DNA from: Paucibacter sp. PLA-PC-4
Lineage (GTDB): Bacteria; Pseudomonadota; Gammaproteobacteria; Burkholderiales; Burkholderiaceae_C
Reading direction: 5' to 3'
Assembly: GCF_026241155.1 (NCBI RefSeq)
Contig: NZ_JAPFGP010000008.1
Location: forward strand, 62,001 to 126,000
DNA: 64,000 nt
Under the pieces are notes generated by a model. The model was not told the DNA's origin, made no database searches, and saw only the letters and a program-made list of their open reading frames with translations. Each line of letters starts with the position of its first letter. Position 1 is the first letter of the stretch. The translations under genes and the position numbers were made by a program. Positions 24,232-32,549 of this stretch are shown one piece after another.

Positions 24232-24687
24232 ATGTCACTGCAAGTCTTCGAGTCCATCGTCCTGTCCTATCCTGCACCGGCGCCCGATCAAAGCCGCGAC
24301 TTCATGCTGGCCAAGCTGCACTACCACGCCGACGCCTGGGATGTGGCGGAGGACCTGCGCGCCGGCGTTCGCTCCCTGGTGGTGGTCGACACCCGCTCGG
24401 CCGAGGCCTATGCCGCCGGCCATGTGCCCGGCGCCATCTCCTTCCCGCATCGCAAGATGGATGCGTCCAGCACCGCGCAGCTGGATCGCAGCAAGACCTA
24501 TGTTTGCTACTGCGACGGCATCGGCTGCAATGGTTCGACCAAGGGCGCCTACAAGCTGGCCGCGCAAGGCTTCTCGGTGAAGGAGCTGCTGGGCGGACTG
24601 GACTTCTGGAAGCGCGACGGCCATCCGGTCGCGACCGGCGCGCAGCCCGGCAGCATGGACCCGGCGGCCATCAATTGTGAGTGCTGA
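24232..24687 (+). CDS. Rhodanese-like protein
   Basis: A 151-residue single rhodanese domain with an N-terminal extension of about 45 residues. It shows VVVDTRSAEAYAAGHVPGAISFPH and an active-site loop YCDGIGCNGS, followed by AAQGFSVKELLGGLDFWK. The loop has two Cys residues (CDGIGC), and the first is in the catalytic position. The C-terminus ends in Cys-Glu-Cys. The gene diverges from the MocR regulator and overlaps the GNAT gene by 11 bp, so both are probably co-translated and under MocR control. Confidence 0.88.
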   Translation: MSLQVFESIVLSYPAPAPDQSRDFMLAKLHYHADAWDVAEDLRAGVRSLVVVDTRSAEAYAAGHVPGAISFPHRKMDASSTAQLDRSKTYVCYCDGIGCNGSTKGAYKLAAQGFSVKELLGGLDFWKRDGHPVATGAQPGSMDPAAINCEC

Positions 24688-25195
24688 GTTGATCGCGGAA
24701 CTGGGCGCCGCTGGGCCTGGCGATGCCCCAGCACTGGCAACGCTGTGCCGCGAGCATGCGGCCTATGAGCGCCTCGCAACCTGTGTCGATGATGTCGGTT
24801 TCGAGGCGAGGCTGGCGGCGGCGCTGGCCGCGCGGCGGCTGCACACCTGGCTGGCCTGGCGTGAAGGTCAGGCCCTGGGCTATGTCAGCCTGACGCTGGA
24901 CTTCGCGACTTTGGGCGCGCAGCCCTTCGCCCATATGGATTGTCTGTATCTGCGGCCAGCGGCGCGCGGCCAGGGTCTGGGCGCTAAGCTGCTGCGCCAG
25001 GCCCTGGACTTTGCGGCTGCGCAGGGATGCGCCGAGCTGCAATGGCAGACGCCGGACTGGAACGAGGGCGCGCAGCGCTTTTACTTGCGCGCCGGCGCGA
25101 CCGCGCTGGACAAAAAGCGCTTTGTGCTGGCGTTGCCGCCCGGACTCACATACTGCGCCGGTACTGCCCGCCCACCTCGAACAGCGCGCTGGTGA
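24677..25195 (+). CDS. GNAT-family N-acetyltransferase
   Basis: A 172-residue GNAT protein starting at a GTG inside the end of the rhodanese gene. The acetyl-CoA site is [18 protein letters not shown] (R/Q-x-x-G-x-G/A type), followed by the [13 protein letters not shown] motif. The typical fold should end near KKRFVLALP, but the frame continues another 17 or so residues and overlaps the end of icmF on the other strand by 50 bp. The substrate is unknown. Its place behind a MocR-controlled rhodanese suggests a metabolic partner role. Confidence 0.82.
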   Translation: MSAELIAELGAAGPGDAPALATLCREHAAYERLATCVDDVGFEARLAAALAARRLHTWLAWREGQALGYVSLTLDFATLGAQPFAHMDCLYLRPAARGQGLGAKLLRQALDFAAAQGCAELQWQTPDWNEGAQRFYLRAGATALDKKRFVLALPPGLTYCAGTARPPRTARW

Positions 25196-28100
25196 TCTGG
25201 CCCAGTGAGCAGACGCGCACGGCCTCCATCAGCACCTCGAAGACATTGCGGTTCTCGATCACGGCTTGCTGAAGACGGGCCAGCATGGCCGGCGCTTGGG
25301 CCGCGTTGCGGGCATGGAAGTCGGCCAGCCGTGCCAGCTGCGACTGCTTTTCCTCGTCGGTCGAGCGGGCCAGCTCGATGGTCTCCGGCACGGTCTCGCC
25401 ATGCGGGTTGCGGAAGGTGTTGACGCCGATGATGGGGTACTCGCCGGTGTGCTTGAGCATCTCGTAGTGCATGCTCTCTTCCTGGATCTTGCTGCGCTGG
25501 TAGCCGGTCTCCATCGCGCCCAATACGCCGCCTCGCTCGGCGATCTTCTCGAACTCGGCCAGCACCGCTTCCTCGACCAGCTCGGTCAGCTCCTCGATGA
25601 TGAAGGCGCCCTGGCTGGGGTTCTCGTTCTTGGCCAGGCCCCATTCGCGGTTGATCACCAACTGGATGGCCATCGCACGGCGCACGCTTTCCTCGGTGGG
25701 CGTCGTGATCGCCTCGTCGTAGGCATTGGTGTGCAGGCTATTGCAGTTGTCGTAGATCGCGATCAGCGCCTGCAAGGTGGTGCGGATGTCGTTGAAGGCG
25801 ATCTCTTGCGCGTGCAGTGAGCGGCCCGAGGTCTGGATGTGGTACTTGAGCTTTTGCGAGCGCTCGTTGGCGCCGTACTTGTCGCGCATCGCGACGGCCC
25901 AGATGCGGCGCGCGACGCGGCCCAGCACCGTGTACTCGGGGTCCATGCCATTGGAAAAGAAGAAGCTCAGGTTCGGCGCGAAGTCGTCGATGTGCATGCC
26001 GCGCGCCAGATAGGCCTCGACAAAGGTCAGGCCGTTCGACAGGGTCAGCGCTAGCTGGCTGATCGGATTCGCGCCGGCCTCGGCGATGTGATAACCGCTG
26101 ATCGAGACCGAGTAGAAGTTGCGCACATTGTGGTGGACGAAGTACTCGGCGATATCGCCCATCACCTTCAGCGAGAACTCTGTCGAGAAGATGCAGGTGT
26201 TCTGGCCCTGGTCTTCCTTCAAGATGTCGGCCTGCACCGTGCCGCGCACATTCGCCAGCACCCAGTCCTTGATCTTTGCGGCTTCATCGGCCGTTGGCTC
26301 GCGGCCGTTGTCGCTCCTGAACTTGGCGAGGTTCTGGTCGATGGCGGTGTTCATGAACATCGCCAGGATCGAGGGTGCAGGCCCATTGATCGTCATCGAG
26401 ACGGAAGTCGTGGGGCTGCACAAGTCGAAACCGTCGTAGAGCACCTTCATATCGTCCAGCGTCGCGATGCTGACGCCGGAGTTGCCGACCTTGCCGTAGA
26501 TGTCGGGGCGCGGATCGGGGTCGGCGCCATACAAGGTCACCGAGTCGAAGGCGGTCGACAGCCGCTTGGCGGGCATGCCCTCGGAGACCAACTTGAAGCG
26601 TCGGTTCGTGCGGAAGGCATCACCTTCGCCGGCGAACATCCGGGTCGGGTCCTCGCCCTCGCGCTTGAAGGCGAAAACGCCTGCGGTGTAGGGAAAACTT
26701 CCGGGCACGTTCTCCAGCAGCAGCCACTTCAACAGTTCGCCATGATCCTCATAAGTCGGCAGCACGACCTTGCGAATCTTGGTGCCGGACAGGCTGGTCG
26801 AGACCAGGGCGGTGCGGATCTCCTTGTCACGGATCTTGACGACGTATTCGTCGCCGGCATAGGCCTTCTGCATGTCCGGCCATTGGGCGATCAGCTGGGC
26901 GGCGGCCTTATCCAGTGCGGTCTCGCGCTTCTCGGCCAGCTCGTTCAAGGCATCCATCGCGCGGTGCTTGTCCGGGTTGGCGGCCTTGAGCATCGCCATT
27001 GAGGCGCGCAGCTGCTGGGCCTCGCGGGCGATGCGGGCCTGCTCCCGGGCGGCCTTTTTGTAGCCGCGTACCGTGTCGGCGATCTCGGCCAGATAGCGCG
27101 AACGCGCGGCCGGCACGATGGGAGTCTGGTGCGTGCTGTGGCGGGTGTCGACGATGGGCAACCTTGCCTCGCCGAACTGCAGGCCCAGCTCGGCCAGCCG
27201 ACCCTTGAGCGCCTGGTACAGCGCGGTGACGCCGTCGTCGTTGAAACGGCTGGCCATGGTGCCGAAGACCGGCATCTCATCGGGCTTCTTGCCCCAGGCC
27301 TCTTTGTTGCGCTGCACCTGCTTGGCGACATCGCGCAGCGCATCCAGCGAGCCTTTGCGGTCGAATTTGTTGATCGCGACGAACTCGGCGAAGTCCAGCA
27401 TGTCGATCTTTTCGAGTTGGCTGGCCGCGCCGAACTCGGGCGTCATCACATACATCGGCACGTCGACATGGGGCACGATGGCCGCGTCCCCTTGGCCGAT
27501 GCCCGAGGTCTCGACGATGACCAGATCGAAGCCGGCCAGCTTGGCCGCTGCGATGACATCGGGCAGGGCCTTGGAAATCTCGGAACCGAAGTCGCGCGTC
27601 GCGAGCGAACGCATGAACACGCGCGGACCTTGGCTCCAGGGGCTGATCGCGTTCATCCGGATGCGGTCACCCAGCAGCGCGCCGCCGCTCTTGCGGCGTG
27701 AGGGGTCGATCGAGATCACGGCCACGCGCAGCGCATCGCTCTGGTCCAGGCGCAAGCGGCGTATCAACTCGTCGGTCAGGCTGCTCTTGCCGGCGCCGCC
27801 GGTGCCGGTGATGCCCAGCACGGGGGTCTTGATGGTCTTGGCCGCAGCCTGCAGTTCGGCCACGATGGCCGCATCGGCCTTGCCGTTTTCCAGCGCCGTG
27901 ATCAGCTGCGCCAGCGCACGCCAGGCGCCTTCGCCATGGCCCTGGATCGCGGACAGCGACTTCGGCGCATGGACCGTGAAGTCCTGGTCGCTCTTCATCA
28001 CCATCTCGCCGATCATGCCGGCCAGGCCCATGCGCTGGCCGTCCTCGGGGCTGAAGATGCGCACGCCGTGGGCTGCCAGATCGCGGATCTCAGCGGGCAC

Positions 28101-28436
28101 GATGACGCCGCCGCCACCGCCAAACACCTGGATATGCTCGCCGCCGCGCGCCTTCAGGAGCTCGACCATGTACTTGAAATACTCGACATGGCCGCCCTGG
28201 TAGGAGCTGATCGCAATGCCCTGCGCATCTTCCTGCAGCGCCGCGTTGACGACCTCGTCGACCGAACGGTTGTGGCCCAGATGGATGACCTCGGCGCCCA
28301 TGCTCTGCAGAATGCGCCGCATGATGTTGATCGCGGCGTCATGGCCGTCGAACAGGCTGGCGGCGGTGACGAAGCGCACCTTGTGCGTGGGGCGGTACTC
28401 GGCCAGGGCCTTGTACTCGGCGGACAGATCGGTCAT
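25146..28436 (-). CDS. icmF: Fused isobutyryl-CoA mutase IcmF
   Basis: A 1096-residue fusion that interconverts isobutyryl-CoA and n-butyryl-CoA using adenosylcobalamin. Order: B12-binding domain (about 18-150; [10 protein letters not shown] holds the cobalt-ligand His, then [12 protein letters not shown]), a MeaB-like G-protein chaperone (about 200-420; [16 protein letters not shown]-loop, [19 protein letters not shown]), a linker and a TIM-barrel substrate domain (about 560-1096; [22 protein letters not shown] and [15 protein letters not shown]). Length and order match known IcmF proteins rather than methylmalonyl-CoA mutase. It links valine degradation and branched acyl-CoA metabolism. A perfect 16-bp palindrome (LiuR-like) lies upstream. 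The C-terminus overlaps the GNAT frame. Confidence 0.95.
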   Translation of the reverse strand: MTDLSAEYKALAEYRPTHKVRFVTAASLFDGHDAAINIMRRILQSMGAEVIHLGHNRSVDEVVNAALQEDAQGIAISSYQGGHVEYFKYMVELLKARGGEHIQVFGGGGGVIVPAEIRDLAAHGVRIFSPEDGQRMGLAGMIGEMVMKSDQDFTVHAPKSLSAIQGHGEGAWRALAQLITALENGKADAAIVAELQAAAKTIKTPVLGITGTGGAGKSSLTDELIRRLRLDQSDALRVAVISIDPSRRKSGGALLGDRIRMNAISPWSQGPRVFMRSLATRDFGSEISKALPDVIAAAKLAGFDLVIVETSGIGQGDAAIVPHVDVPMYVMTPEFGAASQLEKIDMLDFAEFVAINKFDRKGSLDALRDVAKQVQRNKEAWGKKPDEMPVFGTMASRFNDDGVTALYQALKGRLAELGLQFGEARLPIVDTRHSTHQTPIVPAARSRYLAEIADTVRGYKKAAREQARIAREAQQLRASMAMLKAANPDKHRAMDALNELAEKRETALDKAAAQLIAQWPDMQKAYAGDEYVVKIRDKEIRTALVSTSLSGTKIRKVVLPTYEDHGELLKWLLLENVPGSFPYTAGVFAFKREGEDPTRMFAGEGDAFRTNRRFKLVSEGMPAKRLSTAFDSVTLYGADPDPRPDIYGKVGNSGVSIATLDDMKVLYDGFDLCSPTTSVSMTINGPAPSILAMFMNTAIDQNLAKFRSDNGREPTADEAAKIKDWVLANVRGTVQADILKEDQGQNTCIFSTEFSLKVMGDIAEYFVHHNVRNFYSVSISGYHIAEAGANPISQLALTLSNGLTFVEAYLARGMHIDDFAPNLSFFFSNGMDPEYTVLGRVARRIWAVAMRDKYGANERSQKLKYHIQTSGRSLHAQEIAFNDIRTTLQALIAIYDNCNSLHTNAYDEAITTPTEESVRRAMAIQLVINREWGLAKNENPSQGAFIIEELTELVEEAVLAEFEKIAERGGVLGAMETGYQRSKIQEESMHYEMLKHTGEYPIIGVNTFRNPHGETVPETIELARSTDEEKQSQLARLADFHARNAAQAPAMLARLQQAVIENRNVFEVLMEAVRVCSLGQITSALFEVGGQYRRSM

Positions 28437-28525
28437 CTGGATGTCTCCTGCGCGGTGTTGGCTCGGCCGGGCCGGGCTTCGTCCCCGCGTTTTAGCAGCA
28501 TGGGTGGCTGGATTCTAGGGCTTGA

Positions 28526-28547
28526 TTGACGTTTACGTAAACGTTAA
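28526..28547 (+). promoter_or_regulatory. LiuR-like operator upstream of icmF and nasT
   Basis: ACGTTTACGTAAACGT (28529-28544) is a perfect 16-bp palindrome, extended on both sides by TT/AA. On the minus strand a -10-like TAGAAT lies at 28517-28512 with a TTTACG -35-like hexamer 18 bp before it inside the palindrome, a MerR-style arrangement. The motif resembles that described for LiuR regulators of branched-chain amino acid catabolism. The site is 90 bp from the icmF start and 59 bp from nasT; icmF is the natural target. Confidence 0.65.
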
Positions 28548-28605
28548 GTTACTGTGGCGCTCGCGGCATAGATATTGCAGCGCAGCAATATCCACCCCGC
28601 CCATC

Positions 28606-29217
28606 ATGAGCCCCCCGCCCGACACCCCCACCCCAGGCCTGCGCGTGCTGCTGATCGATGACGGCGCGCACCGGGTCGATCTGATCCAGCAGGAGCTGGC
28701 GCGGCAGGGCTGTGATGTTGTTGGTGTGATCGATTCGGCGACCTTGATCCATGACTGCGTGCTGCGGCTCAAGCCCGATGTGGTGATCGTCGACAGCGAG
28801 TCGCCGACCCGCGACACGATGGAGAACCTGGCCACCTTGAATGCGCAGATGCCACGGCCGGTGGTGGTGTTCTCCGAGGACGGCAGCGATGACCCGATGC
28901 GCCGGGCGCTGAAGGCCGGGGTCAGCGCCTATGTGGTGGCGGGGCTGCGCCCGGACCGCCTGGCGCCTGTGCTGCAGGTGGCGATCGCCCGCTTTGAGCA
29001 GGACCTGGCGCTGCGCCAGGAGTTGGACAAGGCCCATGCCCAACTCAGCGCGCGCAAGCTGATCGAGCGTGCCAAAGGCATTCTGATGAGCGAGGCGGGC
29101 CTGGACGAGGACGCCGCCTACAAGCGCCTGCGCCGCCTGGCGATGGATCGCGGCGTGCCGCTGGCCGAAGTCGCGGAGCGTGTTATCGATGCTCAGAACC
29201 TGCTGCGGCCGACATGA
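28606..29217 (+). CDS. nasT: ANTAR-domain antitermination regulator NasT
   Basis: A 203-residue regulator. A receiver-like domain (about 10-125) keeps the Asp of VIVDSESP, but the conserved receiver Lys is not in the usual spot (AYVVAGLRP), so it may not be a classical phospho-receiver. A coiled linker and a C-terminal ANTAR domain (about 140-200; LIERAKGILMSEAGLDEDAAYKRLR) follow. NasT binds tandem hexaloop hairpins in nitrate-operon leaders and stops termination; matching hairpins are in the gap that follows. In other bacteria the sensor NasS holds NasT inactive without nitrate, but no nasS is seen here. The start is the ATG at 28606. Confidence 0.92.
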   Translation: MSPPPDTPTPGLRVLLIDDGAHRVDLIQQELARQGCDVVGVIDSATLIHDCVLRLKPDVVIVDSESPTRDTMENLATLNAQMPRPVVVFSEDGSDDPMRRALKAGVSAYVVAGLRPDRLAPVLQVAIARFEQDLALRQELDKAHAQLSARKLIERAKGILMSEAGLDEDAAYKRLRRLAMDRGVPLAEVAERVIDAQNLLRPT

Positions 29218-29238
29218 GGCCCGACATGAGGCCCGATC

Positions 29239-29253
29239 GCACCAGGCTGGCGC
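29239..29253 (+). promoter_or_regulatory. Candidate NtrC enhancer site
   Basis: GCACCAGGCTGGCGC matches the NtrC consensus GCACCA-N3-TGGTGC at 11 of 12 fixed bases. It lies about 95 bp upstream of the predicted sigma-54 start, the normal distance for an NtrC enhancer. This would put the operon under nitrogen limitation. Confidence 0.55.
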
Positions 29254-29315
29254 ATCGCGCCGGCAATCGGTGCGCTTTTCGCGCAGCTGCTTGCGTCGCT
29301 CCCTGGGCATACCGC

Positions 29316-29331
29316 TGGCACGGCTCCTGCT
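29316..29331 (+). promoter_or_regulatory. Sigma-54 (-24/-12) promoter of the nitrate operon
   Basis: TGGCACG-GCTC-CTGCT fits the sigma-54 consensus TGGCACG-N4-TTGCW with one mismatch; the essential GG and GC are kept at the right spacing. The start of transcription would be near 29342, three bases before the first leader hairpin. No sigma-70 promoter of similar quality was seen in this gap. Confidence 0.65.
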
Positions 29332-29344
29332 AGACAGACCACGA

Positions 29345-29398
29345 GGCCCGCAACGGCGTGGGCCCCGCTCTCAACAAGGTTCTAGGACAAAGGCGTCC
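29345..29398 (+). promoter_or_regulatory. Tandem ANTAR-type hexaloop hairpins (NasT target RNA)
   Basis: Hairpin 1 (29345-29364): stem GGCCCGC/GTGGGCC with hexaloop AACGGC. Hairpin 2 (29385-29398): stem GGAC/GTCC with hexaloop AAAGGC. Both loops have A at position 1 and G at position 4, the residues ANTAR proteins recognise, and differ at only one base. They are 20 bases apart. Hairpin 2 shares 29392-29398 with the 5' arm of the following terminator, so the two cannot form together. That is the published logic of NasT/NasR antitermination. Confidence 0.8.
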
Positions 29399-29448
29399 GA
29401 TCTCCTCCGCTCGTCGCACGAGTGGTCGGTGATCGTGACGCCTTTTTT
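29392..29448 (+). terminator. Regulated intrinsic terminator in the nrtA leader
   Basis: GGCGTC-CGATC (29392-29402) pairs with GATCG-T-GACGCC (29431-29442) with one bulged base. An inner stem of CCGCTCGT/ACGAGTGG with a CGC loop closes the top. TTTTTT follows at 29443-29448. It lies 30 bp before the nrtA start and so would stop the operon unless hairpin 2 of the ANTAR motif forms. Confidence 0.78.
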
Positions 29449-29478
29449 CATTTCTGGTTTGTCTCGGAGGTCTTCTCA

Positions 29479-30747
29479 ATGCGTTTCAGCAATACGTCGA
29501 AGGATGGTGGTGGGCTCATGAGTGAAGAGCGACGCAAGCTCCTAGTGGGTGGTGCTAGCGCCACGATGACGGCGGCCGTCGGCGGCCTGAGCCCGACGGT
29601 CTGGGCGGCCGGTTCCGACAAGCCGGAGAAGGAAGAGGTCCGCATCGGCTTCATCCCGCTGACCGACTGCGCCTCGGTGGTGATGGCCTCGGTGCTGGGA
29701 TTCGACAAGAAGTACGGCATCAAGATCATCCCGACCAAGGAAGCCTCCTGGGCCGGCGTGCGCGACAAGCTGGTCAACGGCGAGCTGGACATGGCCCATG
29801 TGCTTTACGGCCTGATCTACGGTGTGCATCTGGGTGTCAGCGGTCCGAAGAAGGACATGGCTGTGCTGATGACACTCAACAATAACGGCCAGGCGATCAC
29901 CTTGTCGAAGAAGCTGGCCGACAAGGGCGCGGTCGACGGTGCCAGCTTGGCTTCGCTGATGGGCAAGGAAAAGCGCGAATACACCTTCGCGCAGACCTTT
30001 CCGACCGGCACCCACGCGATGTGGCTGTACTACTGGCTGGCCAGCGTCGGCGTCAACCCGATGAAGGATGCGAAAGTCATCACCGTGCCGCCGCCGCAAA
30101 TGGTGGCGAATATGCGGGTCGGCAATATGGACGGCTTCTGCGTCGGCGAGCCCTGGAACCACCGCGCCATCGTCGACAACATCGGCATCACCGCAGTCAC
30201 CACCCAGGACGTCTGGAAGGACCATCCCGAGAAGGTCTTGGGCACCACCGGCGACTTCGTCAAGAAGTACCCGAACACCGCACGCGCCGTCATCATGGCC
30301 GTGCTGGAAGCCAGCCGCTGGATCGACGCCGGCCTGCAGAACAAGCTGAAGATGGCCGAGACGATTGCCGAGAAGAGCTATGTCAACACCGGCGTCGACG
30401 CGATCAATCAACGCATTCTGGGCCGCTACCAGAACGGTATGGGCAAGACCTGGGACGACCCCAATCACATGAAGTTCTTCAACGACGGCGCGGTGAACTT
30501 CCCGTGGCTCTCGGACGGCATGTGGTTCCTGACCCAGCACAAGCGCTGGGGCCTGATCAAGGAGCACCCGGACTATCTGGGCGTGGCCAAGCAAATCAAC
30601 CAGGTGGAACTCTACAAGCAGGCCGCCAGCCAACTGAAGATCAGCGTGCCCAAGGAGTTGATGCGCAGCTCCAAGCTGATCGACGGCGTGGTCTGGGACG
30701 GCAAGGACCCCGCCAAATATGCCGATGGATTCCGCGTCAAAGCCTGA
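29479..30747 (+). CDS. nrtA: Nitrate/nitrite ABC transporter substrate-binding protein NrtA
   Basis: A 422-residue NrtA/CmpA-family receptor. GGAGG lies 8 bp before the ATG at 29479. The N-terminus has a twin-arginine-like signal (EERRKLLVGGASATMTAAVGG) ending near VWAAG; an ATG at 29518 would give a shorter leader. The mature part opens EEVRIGFIPLTDCASVVMAS, the standard start of nitrate receptors, and keeps VGEPWNHRAIVDN. It delivers nitrate to the NrtBC transporter. It follows the ANTAR leader and starts the operon nrtABC-nirBD-nasA-cobA. Confidence 0.93.
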   Translation: MRFSNTSKDGGGLMSEERRKLLVGGASATMTAAVGGLSPTVWAAGSDKPEKEEVRIGFIPLTDCASVVMASVLGFDKKYGIKIIPTKEASWAGVRDKLVNGELDMAHVLYGLIYGVHLGVSGPKKDMAVLMTLNNNGQAITLSKKLADKGAVDGASLASLMGKEKREYTFAQTFPTGTHAMWLYYWLASVGVNPMKDAKVITVPPPQMVANMRVGNMDGFCVGEPWNHRAIVDNIGITAVTTQDVWKDHPEKVLGTTGDFVKKYPNTARAVIMAVLEASRWIDAGLQNKLKMAETIAEKSYVNTGVDAINQRILGRYQNGMGKTWDDPNHMKFFNDGAVNFPWLSDGMWFLTQHKRWGLIKEHPDYLGVAKQINQVELYKQAASQLKISVPKELMRSSKLIDGVVWDGKDPAKYADGFRVKA

Positions 30748-30757
30748 GGAGCTCCCC

Positions 30758-31648
30758 ATGGTCAGTGCCGTCTTTCATTCTCCCCGTGAGCACAGCGCAG
30801 CGATTGCGGTGTCTCTGCCCACGCCTGATGCCCCGCCGGTGGCTGTGCCCCTTGTGCCCAGGCCGCGCCGGCGCATCGACCTGAACAGCCTGTGGATGCG
30901 CGTGCTGCCGCCGGTGCTGGGCATGGCGCTGCTGATCGGCATCTGGGGGCTGCTGACGCAAAAGGGCGGTAGCTTCCCCACGCCGGGCACCACCTTCGAC
31001 GCCGCCGTCAAGCTGTTCGCCGACCCCTTCTACAGCAATGGGCCGAACGACCAGGGCATAGGCTGGAACATCCTCTTCTCGCTGCAGCGCGTGGCGGTGG
31101 GCTTCGGCCTGGCCGCAGCGGTAGGCATTCCGCTGGGCTTCATCATCGGCCGCTTCGAGTTCGCCAACCGCATGTGCTCGCCGCTGATCAGCTTGCTCAA
31201 GCCGGTCTCGCCGCTGGCCTGGCTGCCGATCGGCCTGCTGGTCTTCAAGAGCGCCAATCCGGCCGCGATCTGGACCATCTTCATCTGCTCGATCTGGCCG
31301 ATGGTGGTCAACACTGCGGTGGGCGTGCAGCGGGTACCCGAGGACTATCTGAACGTCGCGCGGGTGCTCAAGCTCAGCGAGTGGAAGATCATCAGCAAGA
31401 TCCTGTTCCCGGCCGTGCTGCCTTATATGCTCACTGGCGTTCGCCTCTCGGTCGGCACGGCCTGGCTGGTGATCGTCGCGGCCGAGATGCTGACCGGCGG
31501 CGTCGGCATCGGTTTCTGGGTCTGGGACGAGTGGAACAACCTCAATGTCCAGCACATCATCATCGCGATCTTCGTGATCGGCATCGTCGGCCTGGCCCTC
31601 GAATGGCTGCTGATGGCGGTGGCCAAGCACTTCTCCTACAACGACTGA
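30758..31648 (+). CDS. nrtB: Nitrate ABC transporter permease NrtB
   Basis: A 296-residue permease with six predicted membrane segments after a proline-rich N-terminus of about 50 residues. The EAA-type cytoplasmic loop is AVGVQRVPEDYLNVARVLKLSEWKI, which contacts the ATPase. The family-specific QGIGWNILFSLQRVAVGF and LKPVSPLAWLPIGL segments are present. The start is the ATG at 30758, 10 bp after nrtA, with GAGGAG upstream. It forms the channel for NrtA-delivered nitrate. Confidence 0.93.
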   Translation: MVSAVFHSPREHSAAIAVSLPTPDAPPVAVPLVPRPRRRIDLNSLWMRVLPPVLGMALLIGIWGLLTQKGGSFPTPGTTFDAAVKLFADPFYSNGPNDQGIGWNILFSLQRVAVGFGLAAAVGIPLGFIIGRFEFANRMCSPLISLLKPVSPLAWLPIGLLVFKSANPAAIWTIFICSIWPMVVNTAVGVQRVPEDYLNVARVLKLSEWKIISKILFPAVLPYMLTGVRLSVGTAWLVIVAAEMLTGGVGIGFWVWDEWNNLNVQHIIIAIFVIGIVGLALEWLLMAVAKHFSYND

Positions 31649-31660
31649 CGGAGCCGAGCC

Positions 31661-32473
31661 ATGAGCGCAAACAAAGCCTTTATCGAAGTGCAGTCGGCCG
31701 AGATGGTGTTCAACACCCGCAAGGGCCAGTTCCACGCGCTGCGCGACATCCATCTGCAGGTTCAGAAGGGCGAGTTCATCACGCTGATCGGCCACTCGGG
31801 CTGCGGCAAGAGCACCTTGCTAAACCTGATCGCCGGCCTGCTGCGGCCCACGTCCGGCGTGCTGCTGTGCGACAACCGCGAGATCACCGAGCCCGGCCCG
31901 GAGCGCGCGGTGGTATTCCAGAACCATTCGCTGCTACCCTGGCTGACCTGCTTCGAGAACGTCTATCTGGGCGTCGAGTCGGTGTTTGGCGGGCGCGAGT
32001 TGAAGCGTCAGTTGGCCGAGCGCACCGATGCGGCGCTGGAGCTGGTGGGAATGAGCCATGCGATGTTCAAGCGCCCGCACGAGATCTCCGGCGGCATGAA
32101 GCAGCGGGTTGGCATCGCCCGTGCGCTGGCGATGGAGCCCAAGGTGCTCTTGATGGACGAGCCCTTCGGCGCGCTCGATGCGCTGACCCGCGCTCATCTG
32201 CAGGACGAGCTCTTGAAGATCGTCGCGCGCACGCACAGCACCGTGGTGATGGTGACGCACGATGTCGACGAGGCCGTGCTGCTCTCCGACCGCATCGTGA
32301 TGATGACCAACGGACCTGCCGCCACCATCGGCGAGATCTATGCGGTCGACATCCCTCGCCCGCGCAGCCGGGTCGAGCTGGTCGAGGACCCGGTCTATGT
32401 GCATGCGCGCAAGGCGGTGATCGATTTCCTCTACACGCGCCACGCCGCGCCGGTCGAGAAAAAAGCCGCCTGA
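31661..32473 (+). CDS. nrtC: Nitrate ABC transporter ATP-binding protein
   Basis: A 270-residue ABC ATPase. Walker A is GHSGCGKSTLLN, the Q-loop follows in VVFQNHSLLPWLT, the signature is SGGMKQRVGIARAL, Walker B is VLLMDEPFGALD and the switch His is in VMVTHDVDEAV. It is the single-domain kind: cyanobacterial NrtC carries an extra substrate-binding domain, which is absent here, so the protein matches NrtD/NasD in size. Only one ATPase gene is present, so it presumably works as a homodimer. It begins 12 bp after nrtB. Confidence 0.9.
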   Translation: MSANKAFIEVQSAEMVFNTRKGQFHALRDIHLQVQKGEFITLIGHSGCGKSTLLNLIAGLLRPTSGVLLCDNREITEPGPERAVVFQNHSLLPWLTCFENVYLGVESVFGGRELKRQLAERTDAALELVGMSHAMFKRPHEISGGMKQRVGIARALAMEPKVLLMDEPFGALDALTRAHLQDELLKIVARTHSTVVMVTHDVDEAVLLSDRIVMMTNGPAATIGEIYAVDIPRPRSRVELVEDPVYVHARKAVIDFLYTRHAAPVEKKAA

Positions 32474-32549
32474 TTGATTCTTCGTGGTGCCGCTGCTCGC
32501 TAGCTCCACTGGGGCTGGGCGGGGCGGCGCTCAGCCTGGAGCTGCTGTG

